DNA of 34,132 nt. It comes from Chloroflexota bacterium (GTDB lineage Bacteria > Chloroflexota > Anaerolineae > Anaerolineales > Villigracilaceae). Below, one piece after another: positions 1 to 9,146 of the stretch (its first letter is position 1; every line of letters starts with the position of its first letter). The notes beneath the pieces were generated by a model. It saw nothing but the letters and a program-made list of their open reading frames with translations, was not told the origin of the DNA and did not search any database. The DNA lies in assembly GCA_024224815.1 (NCBI GenBank), contig JAAENC010000909.1, positions 1-34,132 on the forward strand. Reading direction: 5' to 3'. A program made the position numbers and the translations under genes.

Positions 1-706
1 CGAGAAGGATACATTCCCAGGGGAGGTCTTGCAGTTTTGCCAGCGTTTTGATGATTTGCAATGGATTCTTTTGCTTCATTAAACGCCCAGCAAAGATAAT
101 GCGTGGTGGGGATTGGACTGTTATTTCTCCAGGATTAAGTTCTTTTAAGTCAACACCATTGTGGATAACATCTATGTCTACTGGATAATGTTTGAGCGCA
201 AGTTGACGTGTAAATTCACTGACAGCGACTACTTTTGTTGCATCTCTCCAGATGGGGCGAGTGAAGGGGAATACCCAACGAAACCATTTGCCTGTTTTTT
301 CTGGTGCGCCGCCAGGAACATCACCAAGGTGTGCTGTGAGGAGATAGGGGATTTTTCTTAAACGAGAAAGTGCCCAGGCTAAGACTCCGGTTGGGACGGC
401 GAAATGAACGTGAATAATATCGGGGTGCCATTTGCCTGTTAAACGGAGGCCAGCCCAAAAACCGGAGAGGATATATGCGCCCATTGTCAGGAATCCTGCT
501 CGGAAGGCCTCCTTCCGCAATGAGGGCACACGAATCACGCGTATCCCTCCATCCAGTATTTCTTCTTTGGGTAATCCCTTAAGATGGGATGTGATGAATA
601 TAATTTCGTGGCCGCGTTTTGATAAGCCTTCTGCGATATCTTGGGCTACGCGACCGCCACCACCACCAACAGGAGGGAGTTCGTATGTTAGAAGAAGGAT
701 TCTCAT
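1..706 (-). CDS. Glycosyltransferase family 4 (GT-B fold), 3' end missing
   Basis: This is the N-terminal part (about 235 residues) of a group-1/GT4 glycosyltransferase that would transfer a sugar from a nucleotide-sugar donor onto a cell-envelope glycan precursor on the cytoplasmic face. The N-terminus reads MRILLLTYELPPVGGGGG, the usual GT-B opening strand with a glycine-rich acceptor loop. Further in are HVHFAVPTG, VVAVSEFTR and VIHNGVD, all typical of the family, and a following FAGRLMKQKNP marks the start of the donor-binding domain. The gene runs off the left edge, so the E-x7-E donor motif is not visible. Its ATG overlaps the stop of the upstream GT2 gene by one base (TAATG), so the two are probably translationally coupled. 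The acceptor and sugar cannot be told; the nearby gmd suggests deoxyhexose-containing polysaccharide. Confidence 0.9.
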   Translation of the reverse strand, partial: MRILLLTYELPPVGGGGGRVAQDIAEGLSKRGHEIIFITSHLKGLPKEEILDGGIRVIRVPSLRKEAFRAGFLTMGAYILSGFWAGLRLTGKWHPDIIHVHFAVPTGVLAWALSRLRKIPYLLTAHLGDVPGGAPEKTGKWFRWVFPFTRPIWRDATKVVAVSEFTRQLALKHYPVDIDVIHNGVDLKELNPGEITVQSPPRIIFAGRLMKQKNPLQIIKTLAKLQDLPWECILL

Positions 707-1653
707 TATTCTATGTTAATCTTTTTTCGGACGGTGTAAGTGGGTTTTCGTTGAGATTCGTGATAGGTGCGAACTTGCAACTCGGCAATTAAGCCCATGA
801 GGATAGATTGAAAGCCAAGAATGAAGAACATCGCACTGATTTGGAAGAGGGGAGAGCCAAAGACTGAGATGTTGAAGAATATTCGTCTGATGGCAAGGAA
901 AATCAAGAGGGCTGCGCTGATGCTAATGATGCCGATACCTGCGCCCCCGAAAAGGTAGATCGGTTTGGATGAGTAGGTGAGCAGAAATTTTACAGTGAAA
1001 AGGTCGAGGATGACTTTTACGATTCGCTCTAGGCCGTATTTTGCTTCTCCAAATTGGCGTGGGTGATGGTTGACGGGGACTTCGATAATTTTTGCGCCAA
1101 CGGAGTGGGCAAAAACGGGGATAAAACGGTGCATTTCTCCATAAAGGCGAAAGCCTGTGATGGCTTCTCGTCTGTAAGCTTTAAGTGTGCATCCATAATC
1201 GTGAAGTTCTACACCCGTAACGCGAGAGATCAATCCATTTGCCATATTAGAGGGAAGTGTGCGAGTAATAAAGGTGTCTTTTCGTTTGATGCGCCAGCCG
1301 CTAACGACATCGTAGCCTTCGTCTAGTTTTGAGAGCATCATGGGTATATCTGCGGGGTCATTTTGGAGATCTGCATCAAGAAGAACGATAATTTCTCCTT
1401 TTGCATGGTCGATGCCGGCTGCCATTGCCGCTGTTTGCCCAAAATTGCGTCGAAAGGAAACTACACGAATATGTTCGGTATCTTTTTCTGCTAGTTCTTC
1501 AAGAACTTTTAGGCTTTGATCTTTACTACCATCATCAACGAGGACGACTTCCCATTTTTCTTGAAGAGAATCAAGTGCATTATGAATCGCATCAAAGAGT
1601 AAGGGGAGGCTTTCTTCTTCGTTGTAGACGGGGATGACAAGAGAGAGATACAT
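706..1653 (-). CDS. GT2 glycosyltransferase, polyprenyl-phosphate sugar synthase type (GtrB/ArnC/DPM1-like)
   Basis: A 315-residue membrane glycosyltransferase of the DPM1/GtrB/ArnC kind, expected to load a sugar from a nucleotide donor onto undecaprenyl phosphate. The GT-A domain starts MYLSLVIPVYNEEESLPLL, and the nucleotide and metal-binding signatures LVDDGSKD and LLDADLQNDP are present. The C-terminal third has two hydrophobic segments (about residues 228-255 and 265-292), the usual two-helix anchor of this subfamily, and length is normal. The downstream GT4 gene starts inside its stop codon. A flippase or GT-C enzyme using the lipid-linked sugar would be the expected partner, and a GT-C-like multipass protein lies nearby at 2707-4260. 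The sugar (mannose, glucose or other) is not determined by the sequence. Confidence 0.9.
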   Translation of the reverse strand: MYLSLVIPVYNEEESLPLLFDAIHNALDSLQEKWEVVLVDDGSKDQSLKVLEELAEKDTEHIRVVSFRRNFGQTAAMAAGIDHAKGEIIVLLDADLQNDPADIPMMLSKLDEGYDVVSGWRIKRKDTFITRTLPSNMANGLISRVTGVELHDYGCTLKAYRREAITGFRLYGEMHRFIPVFAHSVGAKIIEVPVNHHPRQFGEAKYGLERIVKVILDLFTVKFLLTYSSKPIYLFGGAGIGIISISAALLIFLAIRRIFFNISVFGSPLFQISAMFFILGFQSILMGLIAELQVRTYHESQRKPTYTVRKKINIE

Positions 1654-1668
1654 GTGTTTTTCCTAAAA

Positions 1669-1703
1669 CGAAAAAGGAAGTCTCGAAGAAGTTTCCTTTT
1701 TCG
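1669..1703 (-). terminator. Intrinsic terminator after gmd
   Basis: An 11-bp perfect inverted repeat (arms CGAAAAAGGAA at 1669-1679 and its complement at 1693-1703, 13-base loop) lies between the gmd stop and the start of the GT2 gene. Read on the minus strand it is followed by TTTTAGG, so it fits a rho-independent terminator for gmd. It implies that the GT2/GT4 pair is at least partly transcribed from its own start. Confidence 0.6.
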
Positions 1704-1715
1704 TGATCATTCTCA

Positions 1716-2684
<969 letters not shown>

Positions 2685-2706
2685 TTAGTAATATTAAGCG
2701 CAGGGA

Positions 2707-4260
2707 TTATAACGTCTTTTTGCGGATTCGGATGATGTCACCGATGATGACGAGTGCGCTCAGGGAGAGAATCCACATAACCATTGCGCCAAAGGATAAA
2801 GTGCCGAAGCGCGCGTAATATCGGCTTGCGTACCATTGAGTGAAGAATGCCAGAAAAATAACTTCTACCGCTAAAAGACGCGGCAACCAGGCATCTCGGC
2901 GTTTCTGATGCATAATCCACGCCTGAGCCGCAAAGAGGGCTTGCAACGCGATGAAAATGACTCGATAACGCGGATTATCCCATTGGTCGCCGCCAGCGCG
3001 GAGGGATGCGAGGATGATCCAGAACCAGCTGCCCAGCCCAAACCACGTCCAGACTCGGCGCGCGAGGGGAGAATCTTGTTTGGGGAGGGTAAAAAGCCCA
3101 TAGAGGAGGAAGGGCGCGAGGGCGTACCATCCGGCTGCGCGTAATATTCCCAAAACTCTCCAGATTAGGGTGCTTGGTTCGATAATTGCGGCGGGGAGGA
3201 CGGGTTGGGTTAATCCGTAAGCTGTTACAAATGGAATGTGTATGGCTGTGGGCATTTCTTCGAAGAGTTTTTGGACCCAGCCAGAGCCGCGCTCGAGTTG
3301 GTAAATATCCCATGTGATAGCTCTCTGTGTCCATTCGACGATAATGCCGAGAGGGGAGTTTGAATTTAGTTTTGTTGTGCCCAATGCAGAGGAGAGTAGA
3401 AAGATAGAAAGAAGGAGCAGGCTTAACGCAATAACAATTTGCTTGGGAGAGATAGTACTTTTCTCGTTTTGTATGAAGATAAATACACCGAGAAAGACGA
3501 GTGTAATAATGGCTATGGCGGGGGAGATAAGGAGCATGCCCACAAAAGCGATGCCCAAACCAATTTGTGCGGCGCGATTTTCTTTGTCTTTTTGCCAACT
3601 AAGTAAAGTCCACAGGGAGATCGCGACAAAGCTAATCAGAAAAGGTTCTCGCATTTGTGAGCTGCCCATCAGGATGCTTTCGGGGTAGAGGGCAAATATC
3701 CATGTAGCTATATTTGTAAGTTTGTTGCCACCAAGTTCTTTGGCCGCCATCCAGAAAAATGGGATACCGAGTGTTGCGGCAAAGGCAGAAAAAAGGGCGA
3801 TCAGTAGCGGGCGATGGGCATCTGGCGAAAGATAACGGTAGGCACCTGCGCTGAAAGCGAGCAAGCCACCGTATTGGTCGGTATGATCTTTTTGGCTAAA
3901 AGCTGAGATGATAGGGGCATCGCTTTGGGCGAGGTCGTAGGCGGCTGTGTCGCGCCTGAAAGCGTCGTAGAAAACGTATCCGGCTTGTTGTTGTTCGCTA
4001 TCTGGATAGCCATTTATTGGGAGGAAAACGTGGAGCGCAATTGCGGAGACTAGGCGTAGAAGAAGCGCGAGAGCGAGAATCCAGAACAAGGTTCGAGATT
4101 TGCCAGTCCATTGCCAAAGGGCATTTAGTGCGCTTAATCCGAGGAAAAAGATCAGGGCAGCGGGAAGCCACGCAAGGAGATAATTGCCACCTTCAAATAT
4201 TGCAAAGATGGTGGCAAGAATTAGGCTGAGAGGGAAGATGATTTTTGTTTCTTTAAACAC
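2707..4260 (-). CDS. Multipass membrane protein, GT-C-like glycosyltransferase candidate
   Basis: A 517-residue integral membrane protein with roughly ten hydrophobic segments. After the first helices comes a long extracytoplasmic loop (about residues 80-150) with a DAFRRDTAAYDLA stretch, followed by alternating helices and loops. This resembles GT-C enzymes and EPS/O-antigen membrane proteins, which use lipid-linked sugars on the outer face. I see no decisive motif, so the function is inferred from topology and from the gmd/GT2/GT4 neighbours downstream. The start is GTG, with no Shine-Dalgarno but a TACAAT -10-like box six bases upstream. The gmd start lies only 31 bases downstream, so these two are probably co-transcribed. 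Confidence 0.7.
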   Translation of the reverse strand: MFKETKIIFPLSLILATIFAIFEGGNYLLAWLPAALIFFLGLSALNALWQWTGKSRTLFWILALALLLRLVSAIALHVFLPINGYPDSEQQQAGYVFYDAFRRDTAAYDLAQSDAPIISAFSQKDHTDQYGGLLAFSAGAYRYLSPDAHRPLLIALFSAFAATLGIPFFWMAAKELGGNKLTNIATWIFALYPESILMGSSQMREPFLISFVAISLWTLLSWQKDKENRAAQIGLGIAFVGMLLISPAIAIITLVFLGVFIFIQNEKSTISPKQIVIALSLLLLSIFLLSSALGTTKLNSNSPLGIIVEWTQRAITWDIYQLERGSGWVQKLFEEMPTAIHIPFVTAYGLTQPVLPAAIIEPSTLIWRVLGILRAAGWYALAPFLLYGLFTLPKQDSPLARRVWTWFGLGSWFWIILASLRAGGDQWDNPRYRVIFIALQALFAAQAWIMHQKRRDAWLPRLLAVEVIFLAFFTQWYASRYYARFGTLSFGAMVMWILSLSALVIIGDIIRIRKKTL

Positions 4261-4266
4261 GGGGCT

Positions 4267-4272
4267 ATTGTA
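4267..4272 (-). promoter_or_regulatory. -10-like box of a possible leaderless promoter
   Basis: On the minus strand TACAAT is followed by six bases and then the GTG start at 4260. There is no Shine-Dalgarno and no convincing -35 hexamer. If used, transcription would begin at or next to the start codon. Confidence 0.35.
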
Positions 4273-4374
4273 CTGTGTATTGGGTAATTTTTCCCTAATT
4301 CGTCCTTCGTCTACGCTCCCTGTCGGTCGCTCCGCTCAGGAGCTGGATGGATATTTACTCCTTACTTATCACTT

Positions 4375-5433
4375 TTACGGCTCCCATTGGGGTTGCCAAT
4401 CAGGTTCAGGATTTTCGGTGATTTGCTGGAGGTCTGTTCCGTCGGGGCGCATGAGGTAGATGTCGGCTTGGTCGTTGTTGCGGAGGGAGTTGAAGGCGAT
4501 CCATTCGCCGTTGGGGGAGTAGACTGCGGAATTATTATTTCCGCCTTGTGTGAGGCGGGTCATAATACCGGTTTCGATTTCGTAATTGAAGATGTCTTTG
4601 TCGAGAGGTGGGCCGGCGGAGAGGAGTAATGAATCTCCATTTGGAGACCAGGAAACGCTTCCGGTAATGCCGAGCAAGCCATAGGTCACGCGGCGCGGCG
4701 CTTCTTCACTATCCAGTTCGTAGAGAAATATCTCGTATTCAAAGGCTTGATCGACGGTCATGGCAAGGGCGATCTGTTTTCCATCTGGTGACCAGGCTGC
4801 GCTGACGAGGGGATTTACACCGGCTTGATTTCTGCCGCCATATACGAGACGGGCATTTTCGCCATTGGCATCCATGATCCATAATCCTGTTGGATCGTCT
4901 CCAGCTTTGTTAATGAAGAGAATCTTTTTGCCGTCAGGGGAATAGGCGGGAGAGAATACATTGCCTATTTCTTTGGTGAGTTCTATCTCTTGAGATGTGC
5001 TGAGAACGAGCAGGTAAAGATCGAAGGTGCCGAGACTTTTATTTGATGCGTAAATGATGGCTTCGCCCTGTGGAGAAAGAGAGGGGTAATAATGATTGAC
5101 TCTGTCGTGGGTGATCTGCAGAAGCCCGCTGCCATCGCGATTGACCATGCAGATCTGGTTATAGTCGCCGCGTGTGCAGGTGAAAATGATCCTGCCGCCG
5201 TGAACGCCTGTGGGATAAGGGAGCGGGGTAAATGTTGGCGGCGGGAGAGGGGTGTAAGTGGGCGGGAAAGTTGCCTCGACTGTTAGTCCGGCGGGTGTTG
5301 TAATCGCTGCTGGAGGGGAGGGTTCGATAAGAAAAAAGGGGATGGCGAGAAGCCCCAGGAGGAATATCCAGAAGGGGAAGCGTTTTTTCTTTTTTTGCGT
5401 GAAGATGTTTTTGCCGTGTTTAAGCTTGGGCAT
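4375..5433 (-). CDS. Membrane-anchored TolB-like beta-propeller (PD40/WD40-like repeats)
   Basis: A 352-residue protein with a lysine-rich cytoplasmic N-terminus, one hydrophobic segment (about residues 20-38, FPFWIFLLGLLAIPFFLIE) and an extracytoplasmic domain. A proline/threonine-rich linker (about 40-75) leads into at least five PD40 repeats: SLSPQGEAIIYAS, AYSPDGKKILFIN, AWSPDGKQIALAM, SWSPNGDSLLLSA and VYSPNGEWIAFNS. DGSGLLQIT and DGTDLQQIT complete blades. Such propellers act as binding scaffolds; there is no enzymatic motif. Most Tol-Pal TolB proteins are periplasmic, and nothing else of Tol-Pal is nearby, so a TolB role should not be assumed. There is no Shine-Dalgarno, and TATAAT lies eight bases before the ATG. 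Confidence 0.85.
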   Translation of the reverse strand: MPKLKHGKNIFTQKKKKRFPFWIFLLGLLAIPFFLIEPSPPAAITTPAGLTVEATFPPTYTPLPPPTFTPLPYPTGVHGGRIIFTCTRGDYNQICMVNRDGSGLLQITHDRVNHYYPSLSPQGEAIIYASNKSLGTFDLYLLVLSTSQEIELTKEIGNVFSPAYSPDGKKILFINKAGDDPTGLWIMDANGENARLVYGGRNQAGVNPLVSAAWSPDGKQIALAMTVDQAFEYEIFLYELDSEEAPRRVTYGLLGITGSVSWSPNGDSLLLSAGPPLDKDIFNYEIETGIMTRLTQGGNNNSAVYSPNGEWIAFNSLRNNDQADIYLMRPDGTDLQQITENPEPDWQPQWEP

Positions 5434-5441
5434 GGGCTTAA

Positions 5442-5447
5442 ATTATA
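5442..5447 (-). promoter_or_regulatory. -10 box of a possible leaderless promoter
   Basis: A perfect TATAAT on the minus strand ends eight bases before the ATG at 5433. The -35 region falls in the T-rich tail of the preceding terminator and has no good TTGACA match. Confidence 0.45.
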
Positions 5448-5463
5448 GCGGATGAAAAGAAAA

Positions 5464-5489
5464 AACTGCGGAAAATATTTTCCGCAGTT
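5464..5489 (-). terminator. Intrinsic terminator of the MDR oxidoreductase gene
   Basis: A perfect 26-base palindrome with 13-base arms starting AACTGCGGAAAAT. On the minus strand it is followed by TTTTCTTTTC, the layout of a rho-independent terminator 22 bases after the oxidoreductase stop. The arm sequence AACTGCG recurs in the next terminator upstream. Confidence 0.85.
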
Positions 5490-5510
5490 CAATTTCTCGT
5501 AAACGCTTTC

Positions 5511-6485
5511 TTAGGCTTTGTGGTTGATGATGATTTTTCCTTGGGCGTGTCCTTCGCCAAGATAGCTAAGGGCTTCGGGGAGATCACTTAGTGGATAGCG
5601 TTTATCAATGATAGGCTTGACTTTGTCGGCTTCAAGAAGCTCTTTCATAATTGTCAAGTCTTTTTGATTTGGTTTTGCCGATACACCACCCATTTTTTTA
5701 CTCCCGCCCATTGACATCAATGGGCCAAGAAGCATTGCGGAGAATATTTGTCTCATCGTACCTCCGGCCATGACATAAACGCCCTCGGGTGTTAAGGCAC
5801 GCTTATAGGCTGAAAGCGGGTGATAGCCGTTCGCTGCGAGGATCAGATCATATTCTTTTCCACTTTCTGTGAAATTTTCTTTGGTGTAGTCAATGACGTA
5901 GTCGGCACCAAGCTTTTGTGCAAGCTCTTGATTTCGCGTGCTGCACACAGCCGTGACTTCTGCGCCAAAGTATTTAGCAAGTTGTACGGCGAAAGTTCCC
6001 ACGCCACCAGATGCTCCGTTAATCAGCACTTTTTGGCTTGGCTTAATTTTCCCCTCATCGCGCAATCCTTGTAGGGCTGTGACGGCTGCCATCGGGATGG
6101 CTGCTGATTCTTCAAAGGAGAGATTGTGTGGTTTTAAAGCCAAGGCACTTTCAGGAACGGATACATATTCAGAAAAACCGCCTCCACCGCATGATGCGAG
6201 ATCGCCGAAGACTTCATTGCCTACTTTAAACAGCTTTATGTTTTTGCCCACAGCTTCTACAATACCAGCGATATCAGCGCCGAGCAATGTGCTTTTGGGT
6301 TTGAGTAACCCAGTTGCCATTCGAGAGAGAAATATATCTGCTGTAAGGAGATGCCAGTCGTATGCGTTCAGGGATGCTGCGTGGATATTGACAAGAACTT
6401 CATCGTCTTTGGGCGTCGGTTTTTCTACATCTTTGAATTGAAGAAGATCGGGGGGACCGTATGTTGTATGAATATATGCTTTCAT
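5511..6485 (-). CDS. NAD(P)-dependent medium-chain oxidoreductase, quinone-oxidoreductase type
   Basis: A 324-residue cytosolic member of the zinc-independent branch of the medium-chain dehydrogenase/reductase superfamily, which reduces quinones or activated alkenes with NAD(P)H. The N-terminal GroES-like domain begins MKAYIHTTYGPPDLLQF and contains LLGADIAGIVEAVG. The nucleotide-binding loop is INGASGGVGTFAVQLA (residues 155-170), and LGADYVIDY follows, as is usual in this family. The structural-zinc cysteines of alcohol dehydrogenases are absent. Length is normal. The start has a weak GAGG-type Shine-Dalgarno. It sits alone between two strong terminators, so it is probably a single transcription unit. 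The substrate cannot be told. Confidence 0.92.
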   Translation of the reverse strand: MKAYIHTTYGPPDLLQFKDVEKPTPKDDEVLVNIHAASLNAYDWHLLTADIFLSRMATGLLKPKSTLLGADIAGIVEAVGKNIKLFKVGNEVFGDLASCGGGGFSEYVSVPESALALKPHNLSFEESAAIPMAAVTALQGLRDEGKIKPSQKVLINGASGGVGTFAVQLAKYFGAEVTAVCSTRNQELAQKLGADYVIDYTKENFTESGKEYDLILAANGYHPLSAYKRALTPEGVYVMAGGTMRQIFSAMLLGPLMSMGGSKKMGGVSAKPNQKDLTIMKELLEADKVKPIIDKRYPLSDLPEALSYLGEGHAQGKIIINHKA

Positions 6486-6588
6486 TTGGTGCCTCAGGGT
6501 AATTTGATTTACTTGTTTTCAGTAGGGTCTACGGGTATTTGTCTTAGGGAGTTGCAAAACCTGAATGCGAAAAGGTGAGGGAATAAAA

Positions 6589-6623
6589 GAAAAACTGCGA
6601 AGGGGTTAGTTTCGCAGTTTTTC
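6589..6623 (-). terminator. Intrinsic terminator overlapping the end of the diguanylate cyclase gene
   Basis: A 13-bp perfect stem (6589-6601 with 6611-6623, nine-base loop) whose upstream arm lies inside the last codons of the cyclase gene. On the minus strand the second arm runs into TTTTTCTTTTATT. The arm GAAAAACTGCGAA shares ACTGCG with the terminator at 5464. Confidence 0.85.
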
Positions 6624-7409
6624 TTTTACATAAATTTGTTTGCTTGCCTCTATTGATTTAGTGGGCTTGTATATTTTTGTCTGATTTCTTCCGCTTTCTT
6701 TTGCAATATAAAGCCCTTTATCTGCCGCCTTCAAAAACCCCTCTATATTGTTTATTCTTGAGTCGGGATATGATGCTATCCCCATACTCACTGTGTATTG
6801 AATTGAGACACCTTCATATTTAATTGAACTTTCTCTAATTGCCATGTGCAATCGTTCTGAAAACTTCAGGGCTTGAGCTTGCTCTGTGTTAGAAAGAAAA
6901 AATGCGAATTCTTCCCCTCCAAAGCGACAAGCAAGATCGCTCTCTCGACTAATTTTATGTATGGTTTTGTCAAACGCTGCTAAGACTTTATCGCCAGCAT
7001 CATGCCCGTATTGATCGTTGATCTTTTTGAAATGATCGAAATCGACCATCACGATAGAAAACGCTCGTTTTTCCCTTTTGGCTAATTTGTATAGAAATTC
7101 GACTTTCTCTATGAATGCGCGTCTGCACAGCAACCCTGTTAGGGCATCCAATGTTGCTAATTTTCTCGTTTGTGTTTCAAGTAAATGTATCTTGAAGAGC
7201 AAATCTATTAGAATCCAAATGATAATTGGTGCCGCTATCAACGAAATAAATGTTGCTAAGTAGATTGATGTAACAAGGTTGATATCGAAACCATATTTTT
7301 TAAGAATAAGAACGATAGTCACTGTAATCGCAAGTGTGAGTAATATGGAGATACTTGTGATTACAATCAATCCTTTGACACGCCCTAACTTAAAAATTGT
7401 TTTTTTCAT
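6606..7409 (-). CDS. Membrane-anchored diguanylate cyclase (GGDEF domain)
   Basis: A 267-residue protein predicted to make cyclic di-GMP from two GTP at the inner face of the membrane. Two hydrophobic segments (about residues 13-37 and 45-72) form a hairpin anchor with almost no external loop. The GGDEF domain follows from about residue 85 (LDALTGLLCRRAF, VMVDFDHFKKIND, DAGDKVL). The active-site loop is GGEEF at 164-168, which is active in known enzymes. RESD at 155-158, five residues before it, is a correct RxxD inhibitory site, so product feedback is expected. There is no sensor domain of its own; the PAS-only protein encoded 149 bases upstream could provide input. Its stop codon lies inside its terminator hairpin. 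Confidence 0.95.
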   Translation of the reverse strand: MKKTIFKLGRVKGLIVITSISILLTLAITVTIVLILKKYGFDINLVTSIYLATFISLIAAPIIIWILIDLLFKIHLLETQTRKLATLDALTGLLCRRAFIEKVEFLYKLAKREKRAFSIVMVDFDHFKKINDQYGHDAGDKVLAAFDKTIHKISRESDLACRFGGEEFAFFLSNTEQAQALKFSERLHMAIRESSIKYEGVSIQYTVSMGIASYPDSRINNIEGFLKAADKGLYIAKESGRNQTKIYKPTKSIEASKQIYVKEKLRN

Positions 7410-7518
7410 ATCAGCTCACGAAATAGACGATTCTTTATCTCTCTTTTTGTTTATTTTTTATCCCTTGAAATCTTTTAGTCTAATTATACAGAGAAAAGTA
7501 CAAAGATTGGAGAAAGAA

Positions 7519-7547
7519 AAGCTGCGAAGCCTAACATATCGTAGTTT
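7519..7547. terminator. Imperfect hairpin between the PAS and GGDEF genes
   Basis: Arms AAGCTGCGA (7519-7527) and TCGTAGTTT (7539-7547) pair fully on the plus strand with two G-U pairs, but with two A-C mismatches on the minus strand, where both genes are transcribed. On the minus strand the second arm runs into CTTTTCTTTC, as in the two good terminators to the left. It looks like a decayed terminator after the PAS gene. Confidence 0.3.
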
Positions 7548-7557
7548 TATGCTAAGT

Positions 7558-8592
7558 TCATTCCCCAAGTAAAGGATCATTCGCTTCGGGTGTAATACCT
7601 GCTCTTTCTAATTGAGCTCGTAATTTTTTTATAGCTTCTTTTAATTCAGACATGCGAACTTCTCTGCCGATCATGAGATCAAACGTTGTCATTTGCTCAT
7701 CCATTTTCTTTTTGAGCTCAGCAGTACGCTTTTCAACCAATTCTTCTAAATGATCGCGATACATATTTAGTTCTTGTTCAGCTTTTTTGCGTTCGGTAAT
7801 ATTCTCTACTACAGCAAGAATTCGAGGGACGGTACCGTCCTCTGCATATAAGGGAACTGCACGATAATATTGGTCTTGATCATTGATATGAAGCTCAAAA
7901 GAACGTTCTTCTCCTGCGAAGGTTTTTTTGTAATGTTCTCTAACGAAGTTCGTTTGAGTTCCAAAAACATCTTCTATTGACAGGCCAATAAATTGCTTTG
8001 GATCAAGGTTTTGTTTTTTAAATTCCTGTCCGGCTGTATAGCCAATCGAAAAATCTTTCTCAATGATGGACAGGAAAGAATTTGGATAGTTGTCAGCGAT
8101 TTTTCGTAATAATGTTTCACTCTTTTCCAAGGCTTCTTGTGCGTGTTTACGTTCTGTAACATCTTGGACAATGGAGTAGAGCAGAGTTGAGTCGCCAATT
8201 ACTACGGGACCAGAATAGACCTCTACATCCCGGATTTCCCCTGATGCTAATTGATGCCTTATGTTAGAAAAATGTCTCTCTTCTTTTTTTGCCTTTTCCA
8301 TCTTTTTCTTAACTTCTTGGTCAGACAGCATATTAATGTCCGTGATGCTCATGGATATTAAGGTTTCAAGAGAATATCCGTAAAACTGACAGGCACTTTG
8401 ATTTGCTTCGACGATTTTCCCATCTACGGGATCAATGATGATTTTTATTGCCAGATTAGTTTCGAATATTTGTCTATAGCGGGTTTCGCTTTTGTGTAGA
8501 TTGTTTTCACTTTCTTCGAGAGCAGAAACGCGTTGACGGACCTTGTTTAGTTCGTCGATGAGCTGGGATTTTGTTTTTTGTTGATCTTCCAT
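7558..8592 (-). CDS. PAS-domain sensor protein without an output domain
   Basis: A 344-residue soluble protein. A short N-terminal coiled coil (residues 1-36, heptads around LIDELNKVRQRVSALEE) leads into two PAS domains. The first spans about 37-150 (ETRYRQIFETNLAIKIII, ending in the PAC-like YSIVQDVTERKHAQEALE), the second about 155-270 (ending AVVENITERKKAEQEL). A C-terminal coiled coil follows with MIGREVRMSELKEAIKKL, a linker usually seen between PAS domains and a histidine kinase. Here the protein stops at NDPLLGE with no kinase, GGDEF or HTH domain. It may act by binding a partner, and the diguanylate cyclase encoded just downstream is the obvious candidate. No ligand can be read from the sequence. 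Confidence 0.85.
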   Translation of the reverse strand: MEDQQKTKSQLIDELNKVRQRVSALEESENNLHKSETRYRQIFETNLAIKIIIDPVDGKIVEANQSACQFYGYSLETLISMSITDINMLSDQEVKKKMEKAKKEERHFSNIRHQLASGEIRDVEVYSGPVVIGDSTLLYSIVQDVTERKHAQEALEKSETLLRKIADNYPNSFLSIIEKDFSIGYTAGQEFKKQNLDPKQFIGLSIEDVFGTQTNFVREHYKKTFAGEERSFELHINDQDQYYRAVPLYAEDGTVPRILAVVENITERKKAEQELNMYRDHLEELVEKRTAELKKKMDEQMTTFDLMIGREVRMSELKEAIKKLRAQLERAGITPEANDPLLGE

Positions 8593-8681
8593 AATATTAT
8601 TCCTGATAACAATCTTTAATGTTTGTCCAGAGGTCCTTAGCTTGACTTTTCAAATTATAAGAAGGCTATTGTTTTCAGTGT

Positions 8682-9146
8682 TTACCACTTCCCAAAACCA
8701 TCTTTTGGCTTTATCTCTGCTATATAATCTTCGATTCTGTGTCTGATGCCGGGGGCGATATTGTCGGGCAGCGTATTGAGGGGGAAAAGCTCGATTGTGT
8801 CAATCTCCCAATCCTTTTTCCCTGAAAAAGTAAAATCCTTGCAGAGGAAGACAGCGATATGATCGCTTCGTAAATAGATGAAGTTGCTGTAGATGCCGAA
8901 AAGTTCCATCTCACCGAGAGTAGCTCCGGCTTCTTCCATCGCTTCGCGGCGGGCAGCTTGGGCGAGCGTTTCGCCGCGTTTTACGCCACCACCGACGAGG
9001 AACCATTCATCTTGGTAGCTATGTTTGATCATCAAAACTTTGTCATCCTGAATGAGTAAAACGCGTACACCCAGCGAGATAGGTTTTAGAATTCCAATTA
9101 AGCGAATATATATGAAGTAGAGAGATTTCAGGAAAGAAGTTTTCAT
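8682..9146 (-). CDS. Nudix hydrolase
   Basis: A 154-residue protein of the Nudix family, which hydrolyses nucleoside diphosphates linked to another moiety. The 23-residue Nudix box (G-x5-E-x7-RE-U-x-EE-x-G-U) is complete at residues 53-75: GGVKRGE, then RREAMEEAGA with the metal-binding glutamates at 68, 71 and 72. A hydrophobic N-terminus (about residues 7-22) precedes the first strand, which is unusual and may be an added helix or weak membrane contact. The ATG overlaps the stop of the upstream unknown gene by one base (TAATG), which implies coupled translation. The substrate cannot be predicted from the box alone. Confidence 0.92.
   Translation of the reverse strand: MKTSFLKSLYFIYIRLIGILKPISLGVRVLLIQDDKVLMIKHSYQDEWFLVGGGVKRGETLAQAARREAMEEAGATLGEMELFGIYSNFIYLRSDHIAVFLCKDFTFSGKKDWEIDTIELFPLNTLPDNIAPGIRHRIEDYIAEIKPKDGFGKW

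Noticed and set aside
2975-3598. 207-codon frame inside the multipass membrane protein gene
   Set aside because: Arginine- and proline-rich out-of-frame translation of the real gene; no domain or ribosome site.
4298-4345. CTTCGTCTACGCTCC/GCTCCGCTCAGGAGC stretch as a repeat element
   Set aside because: It looks like a remnant of a dispersed GC-rich repeat, but only a five-base stem remains and no second copy is in the window.
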